Source: CADEDV01 sp964596345
GTDB lineage: Bacteria > Bacteroidota > Bacteroidia > Chitinophagales > Chitinophagaceae
Length of the DNA stretch: 64,000 bases
Reading direction: 5' to 3'
Assembly: GCA_964596345.1 (NCBI GenBank)
Contig: CAZQSZ010000002.1
Coordinates: forward strand, 806,001 to 870,000
Part shown: positions 49,153 to 58,692 of the stretch, piece after piece
Numbering within the stretch: position 1 is the first letter of the stretch
How the letters are laid out: each line of letters opens with the position of its first letter
Position numbers and translations under genes: made by a program
Notes under the pieces: model-generated
What the model was told of the DNA's origin: nothing
The model's database searches: none
The model's input: only the letters and a program-made list of their open reading frames with translations

Positions 49153-49881
49153 TCATAGCAGCCGGTAATAAAATCCAAAATTCAATCCAGCATTCCATAA
49201 GCGTTCCGATACCGGTGCATCGATCATCTTCGTGATACCATAGCGGAAAATGGGCGCCAACCGGAAATGCATCCTGGGTTTGAAGCTGTAATCAATACCG
49301 GCACTCAGCAAAGGGGAGAGGCTGATCTTGTTCTCGTTACTCGTGGCGGGTCCTGTGCTTTTGTCTTTGCTGCCATTGGCATATTCAAAAATGCCGGTGG
49401 CTTCTCCTTCCAGGAAAATATTAAAGGCTAACCCGGCACTGCAAAAGAAACGGCAGTTGCCGGTACCTGTTGTATATTTTACCTGTAACGGGATGTCGAG
49501 GAAGAAATAATTATAAATAAATTTTGAAGTGGTGGGGAATGCCGGTGAAGGTTGCGGCCAAACTAAATTTTCTTTTTTGGAGCGGTAGCCTTTTTGTGCA
49601 TACTGCACACCTGCTTCGATACTCCACTGCCCTGCAGGGGTGTAATTAACAGCAAGACCGGCAGTATAACCGATCTGTCCCATTTCTCTTTTGTCACGGC
49701 TTTCTTTAACGATATCCGCTGACATACTGCCATCACTCCTGAGCGAACGGTTATTGTAATCCGGAGAAACCGTAATACCCACCCATAGTTGCTGATATGC
49801 AGCCGGGCTCCGTTTAATCATGCGTTGTCCCGTTGCTGAGAAAAAGCTGAAGAAGAGAAGAATGAATAACGCCTGTTTCAT
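49153..49881 (-). CDS. Outer-membrane beta-barrel protein (PorT-like)
   Basis: 242 residues with signal peptide (MKQALFILLFFSFFSATGQ). Alternating amphipathic strands with aromatic ends are seen throughout: GYTAGLAVNYTPAGQWSIEA, GVQYAQKGYRSKKENLVWPQ, YNYFFLDIPLQVKY, LSPLLSAGIDYSF and a C-terminal NAGLNFGFYYRLL. This fits the porin-family/outer membrane protein beta-barrel domain of Bacteroidota. Ligand unknown. Confidence 0.88.
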   Translation of the reverse strand: MKQALFILLFFSFFSATGQRMIKRSPAAYQQLWVGITVSPDYNNRSLRSDGSMSADIVKESRDKREMGQIGYTAGLAVNYTPAGQWSIEAGVQYAQKGYRSKKENLVWPQPSPAFPTTSKFIYNYFFLDIPLQVKYTTGTGNCRFFCSAGLAFNIFLEGEATGIFEYANGSKDKSTGPATSNENKISLSPLLSAGIDYSFKPRMHFRLAPIFRYGITKMIDAPVSERLWNAGLNFGFYYRLL

Positions 49882-50015
49882 AGTATGGGTTTAAGGCTTG
49901 CTGCTGCAAGCTACAAAAAGGTCTGCGATCATAAATTTGAAAGTACCCCTGCAAAATTCTTCTGTTGTTAATATTGAATTTCAGCTTTTCAGTTACCTTG
50001 CTGCAAAACAGGGAT

Positions 50016-51134
50016 ATGAAAAAGATATGTATTGCTTTTTTGGTTTTCTATACCACGGTGGTTACTGCACAGGAACATAGTCACCAGTACGGACGTAAGA
50101 TCATCTTCCCAGATATACCCGGTTATAAAACCATGAAGTGCGACCTGCACCAGCACACGGTTTTTTCGGACGGTAGTGTATGGCCTGATATCCGGGTGAT
50201 GGAAGCCCTGATGGACGGGCTGGATGCGATCTCCCTGACGGAACACCTGGAATACCAGCCACATAAAACGGATATACCTCATCCGGACCGGAACCGTTCT
50301 TACGAACTGGCACTGAAAGAAGCAAAGAACCATGACCTGCTCATCGTCCACGGATCAGAGATCACCCGGAAGATGCCGCCCGGTCATAATAATGCCGTGT
50401 TCATCACCGATGCGAATAAATTACTGGTGGATGATTCGGTAGCGGTCTTCCGCGAAGCCAAAAAGCAGGGTGCTTTTGTTTTCTGGAATCATCCCAACTG
50501 GACTTCGCAACGCAAAGACGGTATAGCCACCCTGACTGATATGCATAAATTCCTGGTCAAAGAAAAGTTACTGGATGGTATTGAAGTGGTAAATGATAAT
50601 ACCTATTCGGAAGAAGCTTTGCAGATCGCCCTGGATAATAATTTAACCATCATGGGCACCAGTGATATTCATAAACTGATCGACTGGGATTTTAAGGTAA
50701 ATGAAGGCGGGCACCGGCCGGTTACATTAGTGTTTGCTGCGGAGAAAACGAATGAAAGTCTTAAAGAGGCCCTGCTGAACCGGAGAACAGTTGTATCGTA
50801 TAAAGACCTGCTGATCGGGCGGAATGAATTTTTGATCCCCTTACTGCAGGCTGCTGTGGTGGTGAAATCGGCGAAATACACCGGCAAGACAGATGTTTTA
50901 AGAGTGGTGCTGGAAAACAGGACCAGCAATACCATTGTGCTGCAAAATAAGACCGGCTTTACCTTTCATACCGATTATGATGTGATTACCCTGCAGCCTG
51001 GTGATAAGAATGTATTGGAAGTAAAAACCAAACAACGGCTCGCAGAAACAGAACTGCAATTTGAAGTATTAAGTGCGGTGAATGCACCGGGTAAACACCC
51101 GCTGGTAAGCTGGAAAGTGAAAGCGGGGGAGTGA
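50016..51134 (+). CDS. Secreted PHP-domain phosphoesterase
   Basis: 372 residues from the ATG at 50016, which opens a signal peptide (MKKICIAFLVFYTTVVTAQ). PHP metal motifs: CDLHQHTVFSDGSVWP, DAISLTEHLEYQPH, IVHGSEITRKMPPGHNNAVF, FWNHPNWTS and IMGTSDIHKLIDW. The C-terminal part is beta-rich. It is probably a periplasmic phosphoesterase of histidinol-phosphatase/PolC-PHP type with unknown substrate. Confidence 0.92.
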   Translation: MKKICIAFLVFYTTVVTAQEHSHQYGRKIIFPDIPGYKTMKCDLHQHTVFSDGSVWPDIRVMEALMDGLDAISLTEHLEYQPHKTDIPHPDRNRSYELALKEAKNHDLLIVHGSEITRKMPPGHNNAVFITDANKLLVDDSVAVFREAKKQGAFVFWNHPNWTSQRKDGIATLTDMHKFLVKEKLLDGIEVVNDNTYSEEALQIALDNNLTIMGTSDIHKLIDWDFKVNEGGHRPVTLVFAAEKTNESLKEALLNRRTVVSYKDLLIGRNEFLIPLLQAAVVVKSAKYTGKTDVLRVVLENRTSNTIVLQNKTGFTFHTDYDVITLQPGDKNVLEVKTKQRLAETELQFEVLSAVNAPGKHPLVSWKVKAGE

Positions 51135-51141
51135 ATAGAAT

Positions 51142-51187
51142 ATTCTTGTTAAGAACTTTGCCTGTTAGCAGAGCTCTTAACAAGAAC
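51142..51187 (+). terminator. Inverted repeat after PHP gene
   Basis: Arms ATTCTTGTTAAGA and TCTTAACAAGAA, 20 nt apart, between converging genes; likely terminator. Confidence 0.65.
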
Positions 51188-51212
51188 ATTATAAATCATA
51201 AAAGACACAAGC

Positions 51213-51833
51213 CTAATTGGAAGACAGTCTTCTTGAAGTCAAACCCGGTTTAACACGGTTTGTAATATCCAGGGTCAGTTTAGTAACAGAGTCATTGTAT
51301 TTTGAATACGATCTTTTCAGCGACTCTATTTCCGGTTTAGACAAGTTCGGCATATTCAGGGAGTCGTGAATTTTCAGAATATTGTCTTTGTATTTTGTGA
51401 ATTGAGCAGTGGTTTTTGGATCCTTTTCGGAACTAATGATTACTGACAGGTCATTCAGGATTTTCTCCTGGTCTTTTTTAGCTCCGGGCACCGTGTTGTC
51501 ATTACCGGCAGCAGAGATTACACTATCCGCAATAGAATTATTTTTATTTGTGGTGACCAGGAGATTGATAGCGGTTTCGTCATTTTTTATCTGTTCATTC
51601 TGGGAGGCAATTGTTTCTTTTTTATATTCTGTGCTGATGAAGGTGAAGACACCAACCGTAACCGTCATAACAAAACAGACCAGCATATACCTGTTGATGG
51701 ATTTATGAATCAACGCATTTGTTGACCGCTCAGTAATAATCTTATTCAAAAGTTTATAGGCAAGGAACATGAGCAGAAATCCAAATCCGGAAAGGCCAAC
51801 CCCGAGTATTTTAATAATATCAATATTGCCCAT
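51213..51833 (-). CDS. Two-helix membrane protein next to MBL gene
   Basis: 206 residues: helix 1 VGLSGFGFLLMFLAYKLL, helix 2 YMLVCFVMTVTVGVFTFI, then a long extracytoplasmic alpha-helical/coiled-coil region (residues about 75-200, rich in Asn, Lys and Ser). No family recognised. It lies 18 bp after the MBL-fold gene on the same strand, so the two are probably one unit. Confidence 0.7.
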   Translation of the reverse strand: MGNIDIIKILGVGLSGFGFLLMFLAYKLLNKIITERSTNALIHKSINRYMLVCFVMTVTVGVFTFISTEYKKETIASQNEQIKNDETAINLLVTTNKNNSIADSVISAAGNDNTVPGAKKDQEKILNDLSVIISSEKDPKTTAQFTKYKDNILKIHDSLNMPNLSKPEIESLKRSYSKYNDSVTKLTLDITNRVKPGLTSRRLSSN

Positions 51834-51851
51834 TGTATAAAATTTAAAGGT

Positions 51852-53315
51852 TTAAAATCTGGATTTAAAAGTCTCCACCTGCCAGTCGCCATCTTTTTCA
51901 CTCATAGTGGCACAGAGTATTTTGTCTCCGTCGGTGCGTACATTGACAAGGCCATAGATCAAACCGGTCACAAACATACTGTCCCAGAAATCCCTGGTTC
52001 TTACTTTGCCGCTGGAGGTAAATTGAATGGCAGCTTTTTTATTGGCAGCATTGAAAGTGCCATCTTCCCCGTCTTTCCCCAGCACCAGTTTTTCCGGGTT
52101 ATCGATTTTATAACTGCGGGCAATCTCGGTGCTGTACACTAATGGAGTAATAATGCGGTCGTCTTTGATGGTCTTATGACCGGTAATGCCGCTGGCCGCA
52201 ACTATTTTTGGTCGTGGATGATTATGACCTTCATTATCACCTGAAGAGATAACCGTGGCAGAAGCAGACAGGGTGGTTAAGAATTCAAAGGAACAATCAT
52301 CACTTCCGTGGTGACAGGCTTTGGTAAGATCACAGGCCAGTTCGCCAATATTATCCTGGTAAAAATTGAGGATATGTTTCTGGCTCTGTGCATTCAGGTC
52401 GCCGGTAAGCAACACCCTTGTCTTTCCATAATCTACTCTGAGTAATAAACTATGCCCATTGGTATTTTGCGCATCACCATTGCTGAATTTCTTTAAAGCC
52501 GGTTTGCCATCCACCGATTCTTCAACAGGGGCTAATACTTTGATGCTGGGCTTCCCGGGTTTGGGGGCAAAGCCGGGTACATAGCCATTTTCATTTTTTT
52601 TATGGCTTAACCGTTCAATAGTTTCCACCTGCCCGATCACTAGTTCCATAAAACTTTTCCATTGCCCCTGTAGTTCATAACCGGTTGCGGTGGCACCGCT
52701 GCCGCCTGGTAAATATTTTTTTAAGGCTGTTTTATTATCGAGCAGCGGGGTGTAGTAACCGCTTTTATTCGGGCCAAGACTCCTTGTAGTTCCTTTTTTG
52801 AACCAGTTGATGCCGGCATAATAGAAATTCTTCACCTCAACATTAGTGATCTCCAGTTCATCTGTTTCTTCCGGGTTGATCAAATCCCAGAGACCGCCGT
52901 AATGATCTTCATCATTGTGAGAGGCCATCATGACATCCAGCGTAATTTTATTCTTGCCATATTCTTTTTTGAATTTCCAGTCCACGAAATCGGCTGCATT
53001 TCTTTTGGTCAGTTGTTTACTGCGGATATAGCCTCCATCAATAAGTATATGTTTCCGGTCAGGTGTTACGATGAGTACACCATCGCCCTGCCCCACGTCA
53101 ATAAAGTAATATTCCAGTAAGGCCTGTTCACCGATATGAGATGAGTTAACATAACCGGTCCAGCCCCTGGCTTTTACTTTTACTCGTCCCGTAGCAGGCA
53201 GGTCTTCCTGTAATAGAACAGTATCCCCCCAGAGTAAATGACGGGCAATTTTATTGGTGGTTTTGTCTTTGAACAGGGACGTGGTGTCTTCAGACACATA
53301 CATTGCTGTAGCCAT
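51852..53315 (-). CDS. SH3 plus ComEC-like metallo-beta-lactamase-fold protein
   Basis: 487 residues. An N-terminal SH3-like domain (about 5-62, RGWTGYVNSSHIG) is followed by an MBL fold of ComEC/Rec2 type: YYFIDVGQGDGVLIVTPDRK, HILIDGG, metal motif MASHNDEDHYGGLWD (HxDxDH), LLRVDYGKTRVLLTGDLNAQ, ACHHGSDDCSFEFL and VISSGDNEGHNHPRP. A long insertion sits in the middle. There is no signal peptide and no membrane part, unlike true ComEC. Nuclease or phosphodiesterase activity is possible. Confidence 0.85.
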   Translation of the reverse strand: MATAMYVSEDTTSLFKDKTTNKIARHLLWGDTVLLQEDLPATGRVKVKARGWTGYVNSSHIGEQALLEYYFIDVGQGDGVLIVTPDRKHILIDGGYIRSKQLTKRNAADFVDWKFKKEYGKNKITLDVMMASHNDEDHYGGLWDLINPEETDELEITNVEVKNFYYAGINWFKKGTTRSLGPNKSGYYTPLLDNKTALKKYLPGGSGATATGYELQGQWKSFMELVIGQVETIERLSHKKNENGYVPGFAPKPGKPSIKVLAPVEESVDGKPALKKFSNGDAQNTNGHSLLLRVDYGKTRVLLTGDLNAQSQKHILNFYQDNIGELACDLTKACHHGSDDCSFEFLTTLSASATVISSGDNEGHNHPRPKIVAASGITGHKTIKDDRIITPLVYSTEIARSYKIDNPEKLVLGKDGEDGTFNAANKKAAIQFTSSGKVRTRDFWDSMFVTGLIYGLVNVRTDGDKILCATMSEKDGDWQVETFKSRF

Positions 53316-53455
53316 GATGGATAAGGTTTTGGTTGGTGGGAATGGTTATCTCTATTAAGGTAGAGAAATTTTATATCTATTTCCAAAACCAGGGCAGGGG
53401 TTTTTCTGTAAAGTGGAGAAATACCGTTTTTTAACGGTAGCAGGGGAGGGTTTAG

Positions 53456-53520
53456 CGGAGAGTTGGGAGTTGTTAGTCAGGAGTCGTGAGTCCTTAGCCG
53501 TGAGTCAGGTGCTAGTCCGC
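53456..53520. repeat. GGAGTC/GTGAGTC word repeat (family B)
   Basis: GCGGAGAGTTGGGAGTTGTT, then AGTCAGGAGTCGTGAGTCCT, then TAGCCGTGAGTCAGGTGCTA: a string of (G/C)GGAGT and GTGAGTC words, the same family as the copies at 18544-18590 and inside trpG. Confidence 0.6.
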
Positions 53521-53570
53521 AGCCACATCTTTCTTTTACTGGAGAAATAAGCGAGTGTGAGTTGATAAAA

Positions 53571-53605
53571 AATCCCCCGAAGCAATTTGAATGATTCGGG
53601 GGATT
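53571..53605 (-). terminator. Terminator of sucC
   Basis: An 11-bp perfect stem AATCCCCCGAA / TTCGGGGGATT with a 13-base loop, 31 bp past the sucC stop, with T-rich sequence following on the minus strand. Confidence 0.88.
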
Positions 53606-53635
53606 CTTATTTCGTAGTTCCTGGTTCGTACTTGT

Positions 53636-54847
53636 TTACGCCACAGCTTTCTTTACCAAATCAGCTGCTTCGCTGAGGAGGATTGCAGATTGAACTTCCA
53701 GTCCGCTTTCATCAATGAGTTTTTTAGCTTCTACGGCATTGGTGCCCTGCAAACGAACAATGATGGGAATATGAATGTTGCCGAGATTTTTATAGGCATC
53801 AATAACACCTTGTGCCACCCGGTCACAACGAACGATACCACCAAAGATGTTGATGAGGATCGCTTTTACCGCAGGATCTTTTAAAATGATCTTGAAACCG
53901 GCTTCCACAGTTTGCGCATTAGCAGTACCACCCACATCCAGGAAGTTAGCAGGTTCACCACCGCTGAGTTTGATCATATCCATGGTTGCCATAGCCAAAC
54001 CGGCACCGTTCACCATACAACCTACGTTGCCATCCAGTTTTACAAAGTTCAGGTTGTATTTACCGGCTTCCACTTCCGTAGGGTCTTCTTCCGTTACATC
54101 CCGGAGAGAAGCCAGGTCAGCATGACGCATCAGGGCATTCTCGTCTAGGTTCATCTTACAGTCAACGGCTACAATTTTGTTATCAGCTGCTTTGAACAGC
54201 GGGTTAATTTCCAGCATGGAGCAATCCAGTCCAACATACGCATTATAAAGATTGGTCACGAATTTGACCATATTCTTGAACGCATCCCCACTCAACCCGA
54301 GGTTGAAAGCGATCTTTCTTGCCTGGAACCCTTGCAGGCCACCGGAAGGGTGCACCCACTCTTTGAATATTTTTTCAGGCGTATCATGCGCCACGTCTTC
54401 AATGTTCATACCGCCTTCGGTACTGTACATGATCACATTCTGTCCCTTGGTACGATCCAGTAATATGGAGAGATAAAATTCTTTCCGGTCTGATACGCCA
54501 TCATAATACATGTCCTGTGCCACGAGGATCTTGTTCACCACTTTACCGGCAGGTCCGGTTTGCAGGGTAACGAGGGTGCCACCTAATAATTTTTTGGAAA
54601 TATCCACTACGTCTTCGGCCGACTTGGCTACTTTAACTCCATTGATACCGGTTTCTTTTACGGTGCCTTTGCCACGGCCACCGGCGTGAATTTGTGCTTT
54701 AACGACGGCAAAGTTGCTGCCGTACTGGGTTTTGATCTGGCGGTAAGCTTCTTCTGCTTCATGTACAGTACTGCAGGCAAATCCTTCCTGGACGGTTACA
54801 TGGTATTTCTTCAGTAGTTCCTTGGCCTGGTATTCGTGGAGGTTCAT
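53636..54847 (-). CDS. sucC: Succinyl-CoA synthetase beta subunit (ADP-forming)
   Basis: TCA-cycle substrate-level phosphorylation. The ATG at 54847 (MNLHEYQAKELLKKYHV) gives 403 residues; the in-frame extension upstream lacks homology. ATP-grasp landmarks: VVKAQIHAGGRGKGTVKETG, LLDRTKGQNVIMYSTEGGMN, LEINPLFKAADNKIVAVDCK, and C-terminal LDVGGTANAQTVEAGFKI and INIFGGIVRCDRVAQGVIDA. sucD is not adjacent in the window. A TATCTTCG element lies upstream. Confidence 0.97.
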   Translation of the reverse strand: MNLHEYQAKELLKKYHVTVQEGFACSTVHEAEEAYRQIKTQYGSNFAVVKAQIHAGGRGKGTVKETGINGVKVAKSAEDVVDISKKLLGGTLVTLQTGPAGKVVNKILVAQDMYYDGVSDRKEFYLSILLDRTKGQNVIMYSTEGGMNIEDVAHDTPEKIFKEWVHPSGGLQGFQARKIAFNLGLSGDAFKNMVKFVTNLYNAYVGLDCSMLEINPLFKAADNKIVAVDCKMNLDENALMRHADLASLRDVTEEDPTEVEAGKYNLNFVKLDGNVGCMVNGAGLAMATMDMIKLSGGEPANFLDVGGTANAQTVEAGFKIILKDPAVKAILINIFGGIVRCDRVAQGVIDAYKNLGNIHIPIIVRLQGTNAVEAKKLIDESGLEVQSAILLSEAADLVKKAVA

Positions 54848-54978
54848 AGTGCAAAAATTTCCGGCGAAGATACTTATTCGGACTGATGCAAAAAAAGAGT
54901 TCGTTTGTTGTTTTCCGGGATAGTTGTTGTGAGGAAGCACAAGTTATTCCCACCCGGTTTTCGGGTAGGATAAAAACA

Positions 54979-54986
54979 TAGATTTG
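54979..54986 (+). promoter_or_regulatory. TAnnTTTG -7 element of endonuclease I gene
   Basis: TAGATTTG with TTTT about 17 nt upstream, 32 bp before the ATG. Confidence 0.5.
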
Positions 54987-55018
54987 CGGCCTTTGCAGGG
55001 CCAAAACTGTTACTGATT

Positions 55019-57748
55019 ATGAAGACAATTTTTACCTTACTATTCGGGGGGATGCTATCACTTTCCGCCAGCACCCAGATCACATTAAGCGGGACCAACT
55101 ATACACAAAATTTTGATGGGGTGGGATCGGGCTTACCGGCCGGTTTCCGGGTGGCATCAAATGCTACGGCTACCAGCCTGGGGACAGCTGCCACATTTAC
55201 CAGTGCCATTGATGCAAATTCTCCCTGGAGCAGTACTTTTTCCGGTTGGAAGAATGTGGCTTCTGCGGATGGGTTGATCAGTTCTTCTAATACCGCAGCA
55301 CAGAACGCCAGTACAGACCGGGCAATAGGGATACGGCAGAGTGGTTCTGTGGCTGATCCCGGTGCTGCCCTGGAAATGCAGTTAACAAATACCACCGGCT
55401 TCTCTAATTTTTCCCTGAGTTTTAAATTGCAATCACTCGATATTACTTCTCCAAGAGTAACTACCTGGAGAGTGGATTATGGTGTAGGAGCTTCTCCCGC
55501 CAGTTTTACAGCAGTTACCACTTCGCCGGTCACGATCACTACAGGCGGCAGCACATTTACCAATACAACAGTAACCGTCAACTTCGGATCCGCATTGGAT
55601 AATATCGGGCAGGATGTATGGATACGTATTACCAGTTTATCGGCGGCCACAGGCACGGGCAACAGGGCCACAACAGGCATTGATGATATCTCACTTGATT
55701 TTTCCAGCGGCAGTGGTTGCACGCCACCTGTTACACAGGCAACGGCGGTTTCTTTTTCCAGTGTTACCAGCAATTCTTTTACTGTGAACTGGAATGCCGG
55801 TAGTGGCACCAATTCGTTAGTAGTGATCAAAGCAGGAACTGCGGTAGCCGGTTCACCTGTTATCGGAAATACATATACTGCCAATACTTCATTTGGCAGC
55901 GGGCAGACCATTGCAGCTGGGGAGTATGTTGTTTACAATGGGACTGGAAATGCCGTAGCAGTTACAGGGCTTGGTTCCGGCAGTACCTACCATGTGGCCG
56001 TCTATACATTTGATAATACGGGTTCCTGTTATAATGTAACAAGCCCCGCCACCGGTAACCAAACCACTTCCTGCGGTGCTCCTTCTGTGCAGGTGAGTAC
56101 GATCAATGTGAATGCCTCCCTGGTTTCGGCTACGATCAGCTGGAGTGGAGGCAATGGCAGCAGTTCTTTGGTAAAAATAAATGCAGCTAATAGTTTCACT
56201 GCTCCTGTTGATGGAACTACTTATAGCGGTAACAATACCTACAGCAGTGGTGAACAGGTTTTATATGCAGGAACTGGTACCACAACTTTTGTATCGGGAT
56301 TAACAAGCGGCACTACCTATTATATCACGGTGTACACATATAATCTCTGCGGCGGTCTCCCTGATTATTTAACAACAGGGAATACAGTGCGGACATTCAG
56401 CACCCTTGTCAATAATAATATCCCTCTCAATTATTACAGCAGTGCGACCGGGTTGAGTTGTGCTGCATTGAAAACAGAATTACGTAATATCATTAATACC
56501 GGGCTGAGCCATCAAAGCTATAGCGATCTCTGGACCATTTACCAGACAGCGGATATTCAAGCCAGCGAACTGGCCAGTGGCAATGTGATCTGGGATATTT
56601 ATTCTGATGATCCCACAGGGCCCGATCCCTATGAATTTACTCCTGTTACTGAACAGTGCGGTTCTTATGCCGGCGAAGGTGATTGTTATAACAGGGAGCA
56701 CTCATTCCCCCAGAGCTGGTTTGGCGGTGGTACTGCTGCAGGGCCGGGTACTGATTACCTGCATATCTTCCCGACCGATGGATATGTGAACGGGCAACGG
56801 TCTAATTTTCCTTACGGGACTGTTGGTGCTGCAAGTTTTACATCAGATAACGGCAGCAAACTCGGAACGAGTAACTGGCCGGGGCTTTCGGGTACCGTGT
56901 TTGAACCGATCAATGAATACAAGGGGGATGTGGCCCGTGCATTTTTATATATGGTAACCTGTTATCAGAGTAGTATGGCTGCCTGGGAAGCAGCTGATCC
57001 CAGTGGTGACCTGGCTATGGACGGAAGCACCTGGCCTTCGGTGGAACCTGCTTATTTAGCATTAATGATCAGTTGGCATAACAGCGACCCGGTGAGCCAG
57101 AAAGAAGTAGATCGAAATAATGCTGCACTGAGCTTCCAGGGTAACCGGAATCCTTTTGTCGATCATCCTGAATACGTAGAGCAAATATGGGCTTCACTTT
57201 GTTCGGTGCTGCCGGTGGATATACTTTCTTTCAATGGACAGTTGAAGGACGAATCGGTAGTACTGAACTGGACGGTTGCCAATGCAGAACGTTTCAGTCA
57301 TTTTGAAGTGGAAAGAAGTGAGAACGGCGGTACGACATTCAGCAAAGCAGGAACGGTTAACTATACACAAAACAGGAGTAGTTATACTTTCACTGAAGCT
57401 GCTGCAGGATTTCAGGGAACAGTTATTTACCGGTTGAAAATGGTGGACCAGGATGGCCGCTTTAACTATAGTAAGCTGGTGAAAATAACAATTCCATCTG
57501 CGGATGGTACAGCTGTCTTCTATCCCAACCCGGTCCATGACCAGCTGACGATCTCTTTCCGCCAGCCGCTAACAACTGCAGGCCGTATCACGATCACTGA
57601 TCTTTCCGGGAGAACTGTTTCCAGCAATGTGTTAGCTGCAGGCCAATTGAAATATAATGTACAGGTGGATCAATTAGCAGCAGGAACCTATTTGCTGCAA
57701 TTGCGTTCAGCAGAACGAATGCAGTATATTAAATTCATTAAGCAATAA
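55019..57748 (+). CDS. Secreted endonuclease I with type IX sorting domain
   Basis: 909 residues. Signal peptide (MKTIFTLLFGGMLSLSASTQ). An N-terminal beta-sandwich (to about 235) is followed by two fibronectin-III-like repeats (each ending YHVAVYTFDN.G or YYITVYTYNLCGG; about 240-460). The endonuclease I domain (about 475-735) has the metal site ECYNREHSF-like DCYNREHSFPQSWFGG and DYLHIFPTDGYVNGQRSN. Last are a PVDILSFNGQLKDESVVLNW repeat and the type IX C-terminal domain (FYPNPVHDQLTISF ... GTYLLQLRS). It is secreted or cell-surface attached and probably scavenges extracellular nucleic acid. Confidence 0.94.
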   Translation: MKTIFTLLFGGMLSLSASTQITLSGTNYTQNFDGVGSGLPAGFRVASNATATSLGTAATFTSAIDANSPWSSTFSGWKNVASADGLISSSNTAAQNASTDRAIGIRQSGSVADPGAALEMQLTNTTGFSNFSLSFKLQSLDITSPRVTTWRVDYGVGASPASFTAVTTSPVTITTGGSTFTNTTVTVNFGSALDNIGQDVWIRITSLSAATGTGNRATTGIDDISLDFSSGSGCTPPVTQATAVSFSSVTSNSFTVNWNAGSGTNSLVVIKAGTAVAGSPVIGNTYTANTSFGSGQTIAAGEYVVYNGTGNAVAVTGLGSGSTYHVAVYTFDNTGSCYNVTSPATGNQTTSCGAPSVQVSTINVNASLVSATISWSGGNGSSSLVKINAANSFTAPVDGTTYSGNNTYSSGEQVLYAGTGTTTFVSGLTSGTTYYITVYTYNLCGGLPDYLTTGNTVRTFSTLVNNNIPLNYYSSATGLSCAALKTELRNIINTGLSHQSYSDLWTIYQTADIQASELASGNVIWDIYSDDPTGPDPYEFTPVTEQCGSYAGEGDCYNREHSFPQSWFGGGTAAGPGTDYLHIFPTDGYVNGQRSNFPYGTVGAASFTSDNGSKLGTSNWPGLSGTVFEPINEYKGDVARAFLYMVTCYQSSMAAWEAADPSGDLAMDGSTWPSVEPAYLALMISWHNSDPVSQKEVDRNNAALSFQGNRNPFVDHPEYVEQIWASLCSVLPVDILSFNGQLKDESVVLNWTVANAERFSHFEVERSENGGTTFSKAGTVNYTQNRSSYTFTEAAAGFQGTVIYRLKMVDQDGRFNYSKLVKITIPSADGTAVFYPNPVHDQLTISFRQPLTTAGRITITDLSGRTVSSNVLAAGQLKYNVQVDQLAAGTYLLQLRSAERMQYIKFIKQ

Positions 57749-57765
57749 AGCTGTTCAATATTTTT

Positions 57766-57798
57766 TAAAAGGCTGCCAATACCACGGCGGCTTTTTTT
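57766..57798 (+). terminator. Probable terminator of endonuclease gene
   Basis: AAAAGGCTGCC and GGCGGCTTTTTTT form an imperfect stem with a long T run. A TATCTTGG promoter-like element for the next gene overlaps its end. Confidence 0.6.
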
Positions 57799-57808
57799 AT
57801 CTTGGGTT

Positions 57809-58621
57809 ATGTTTCGGTTTGTTCTTATTGTCATAGTATTTGTCTTGTTGTCCTGCCAGGGCAACAGAATTATCTTAAAGATACCGGTAAACCCTTCCGT
57901 TGTGACCGGCAGCTCTTTTTATAAACAGGCGGCGGCGATGAACTGGAACGCAAGAGATTCTTTTGTACTAAAGGAAATACTATCGGGGAATATCCCTTCT
58001 TTTCTTACAAAATTATCGCCGGTACAGGTGAGTATTGTTGATTCAATATCGGGTAAAACGATCCATGCTACCTATTATGTAACGCCGGATTATATTGGCA
58101 TTGGCAATGATGAAGATTGGGCGAGGGTCAATATCACCCCGATCGTTGCACAACAGATCGCTGACAGTTTTCATTGTTTTTTGCCGACCCGTAAAATGGT
58201 AAATGATATTTACAGGGCAGCTGCAGTAAAATTAGAACCGGTACCGATGTATGCTTTTCGTGACAGCACACCCACCATGTGGCAGCATCACCTGATCATT
58301 GAGGGTCAGCGAAAGGGGAGGAAGGGATTGATCGCCGGCATCAAAAAAGATGTGGTCATCAGTGGGAAGATCCCAAGAGATAAAAGACCGGACCGGGTGG
58401 CAATTTATGGCTGGCACCAGTTGAACGGCCAACCGATACAGCCGCTGTACACAGGTCATATCAACTGGTGGGTGGATTACAGCCAGGGCATACGGCTGGT
58501 GTACCGGCAGGTCAAAGTAGGAAAACAATGGATGGATTATACCGAGATACTAAAAGATCCGGTCCTGCAGAAATTGCTTTGTGATGAGGATTTTTGTGAT
58601 TTTTACAGGTATCCTTATTGA
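57809..58621 (+). CDS. Conserved lipoprotein, function unknown
   Basis: 270 residues with a lipoprotein signal (MFRFVLIVIVFVLLSCQGN). The mature protein has well-defined blocks: IGIGNDEDWARVNITPIVAQ, FLPTRKMVNDIYRAA, HHLIIEGQRKGRKGLIAGIK, RVAIYGWHQLNGQPIQPLYT and HINWWVDYSQGIRLVYR. The last resembles a conserved H-x-x-x-x-V-D-Y-S-x-G-x-R-x-V motif of an uncharacterised exported protein family; enzyme activity is possible given the His/Asp/Tyr/Ser set. No function can be named. Confidence 0.75.
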   Translation: MFRFVLIVIVFVLLSCQGNRIILKIPVNPSVVTGSSFYKQAAAMNWNARDSFVLKEILSGNIPSFLTKLSPVQVSIVDSISGKTIHATYYVTPDYIGIGNDEDWARVNITPIVAQQIADSFHCFLPTRKMVNDIYRAAAVKLEPVPMYAFRDSTPTMWQHHLIIEGQRKGRKGLIAGIKKDVVISGKIPRDKRPDRVAIYGWHQLNGQPIQPLYTGHINWWVDYSQGIRLVYRQVKVGKQWMDYTEILKDPVLQKLLCDEDFCDFYRYPY

Positions 58622-58659
58622 TGGAAAGAATCCATTTAACAATTTAAAAGCGGCAATTG

Positions 58660-58667
58660 TATTTTTG
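58660..58667 (+). promoter_or_regulatory. TAnnTTTG -7 element of putative porin gene
   Basis: TATTTTTG, 25 bp before the ATG, with a TTTA about 21 nt upstream. Confidence 0.55.
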
Positions 58668-58692
58668 CGCCGTTAATTTGCTTTTCATTTAA

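Larger units (their letters stand above)
53316..53635. other. Intergenic region between sucC and MBL gene
   Basis: About 320 bp without a gene. It holds the upstream region of the MBL gene, a GGAGTC-type word repeat and the sucC terminator, both listed separately. Nothing else coding was seen on either strand. Confidence 0.6.
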
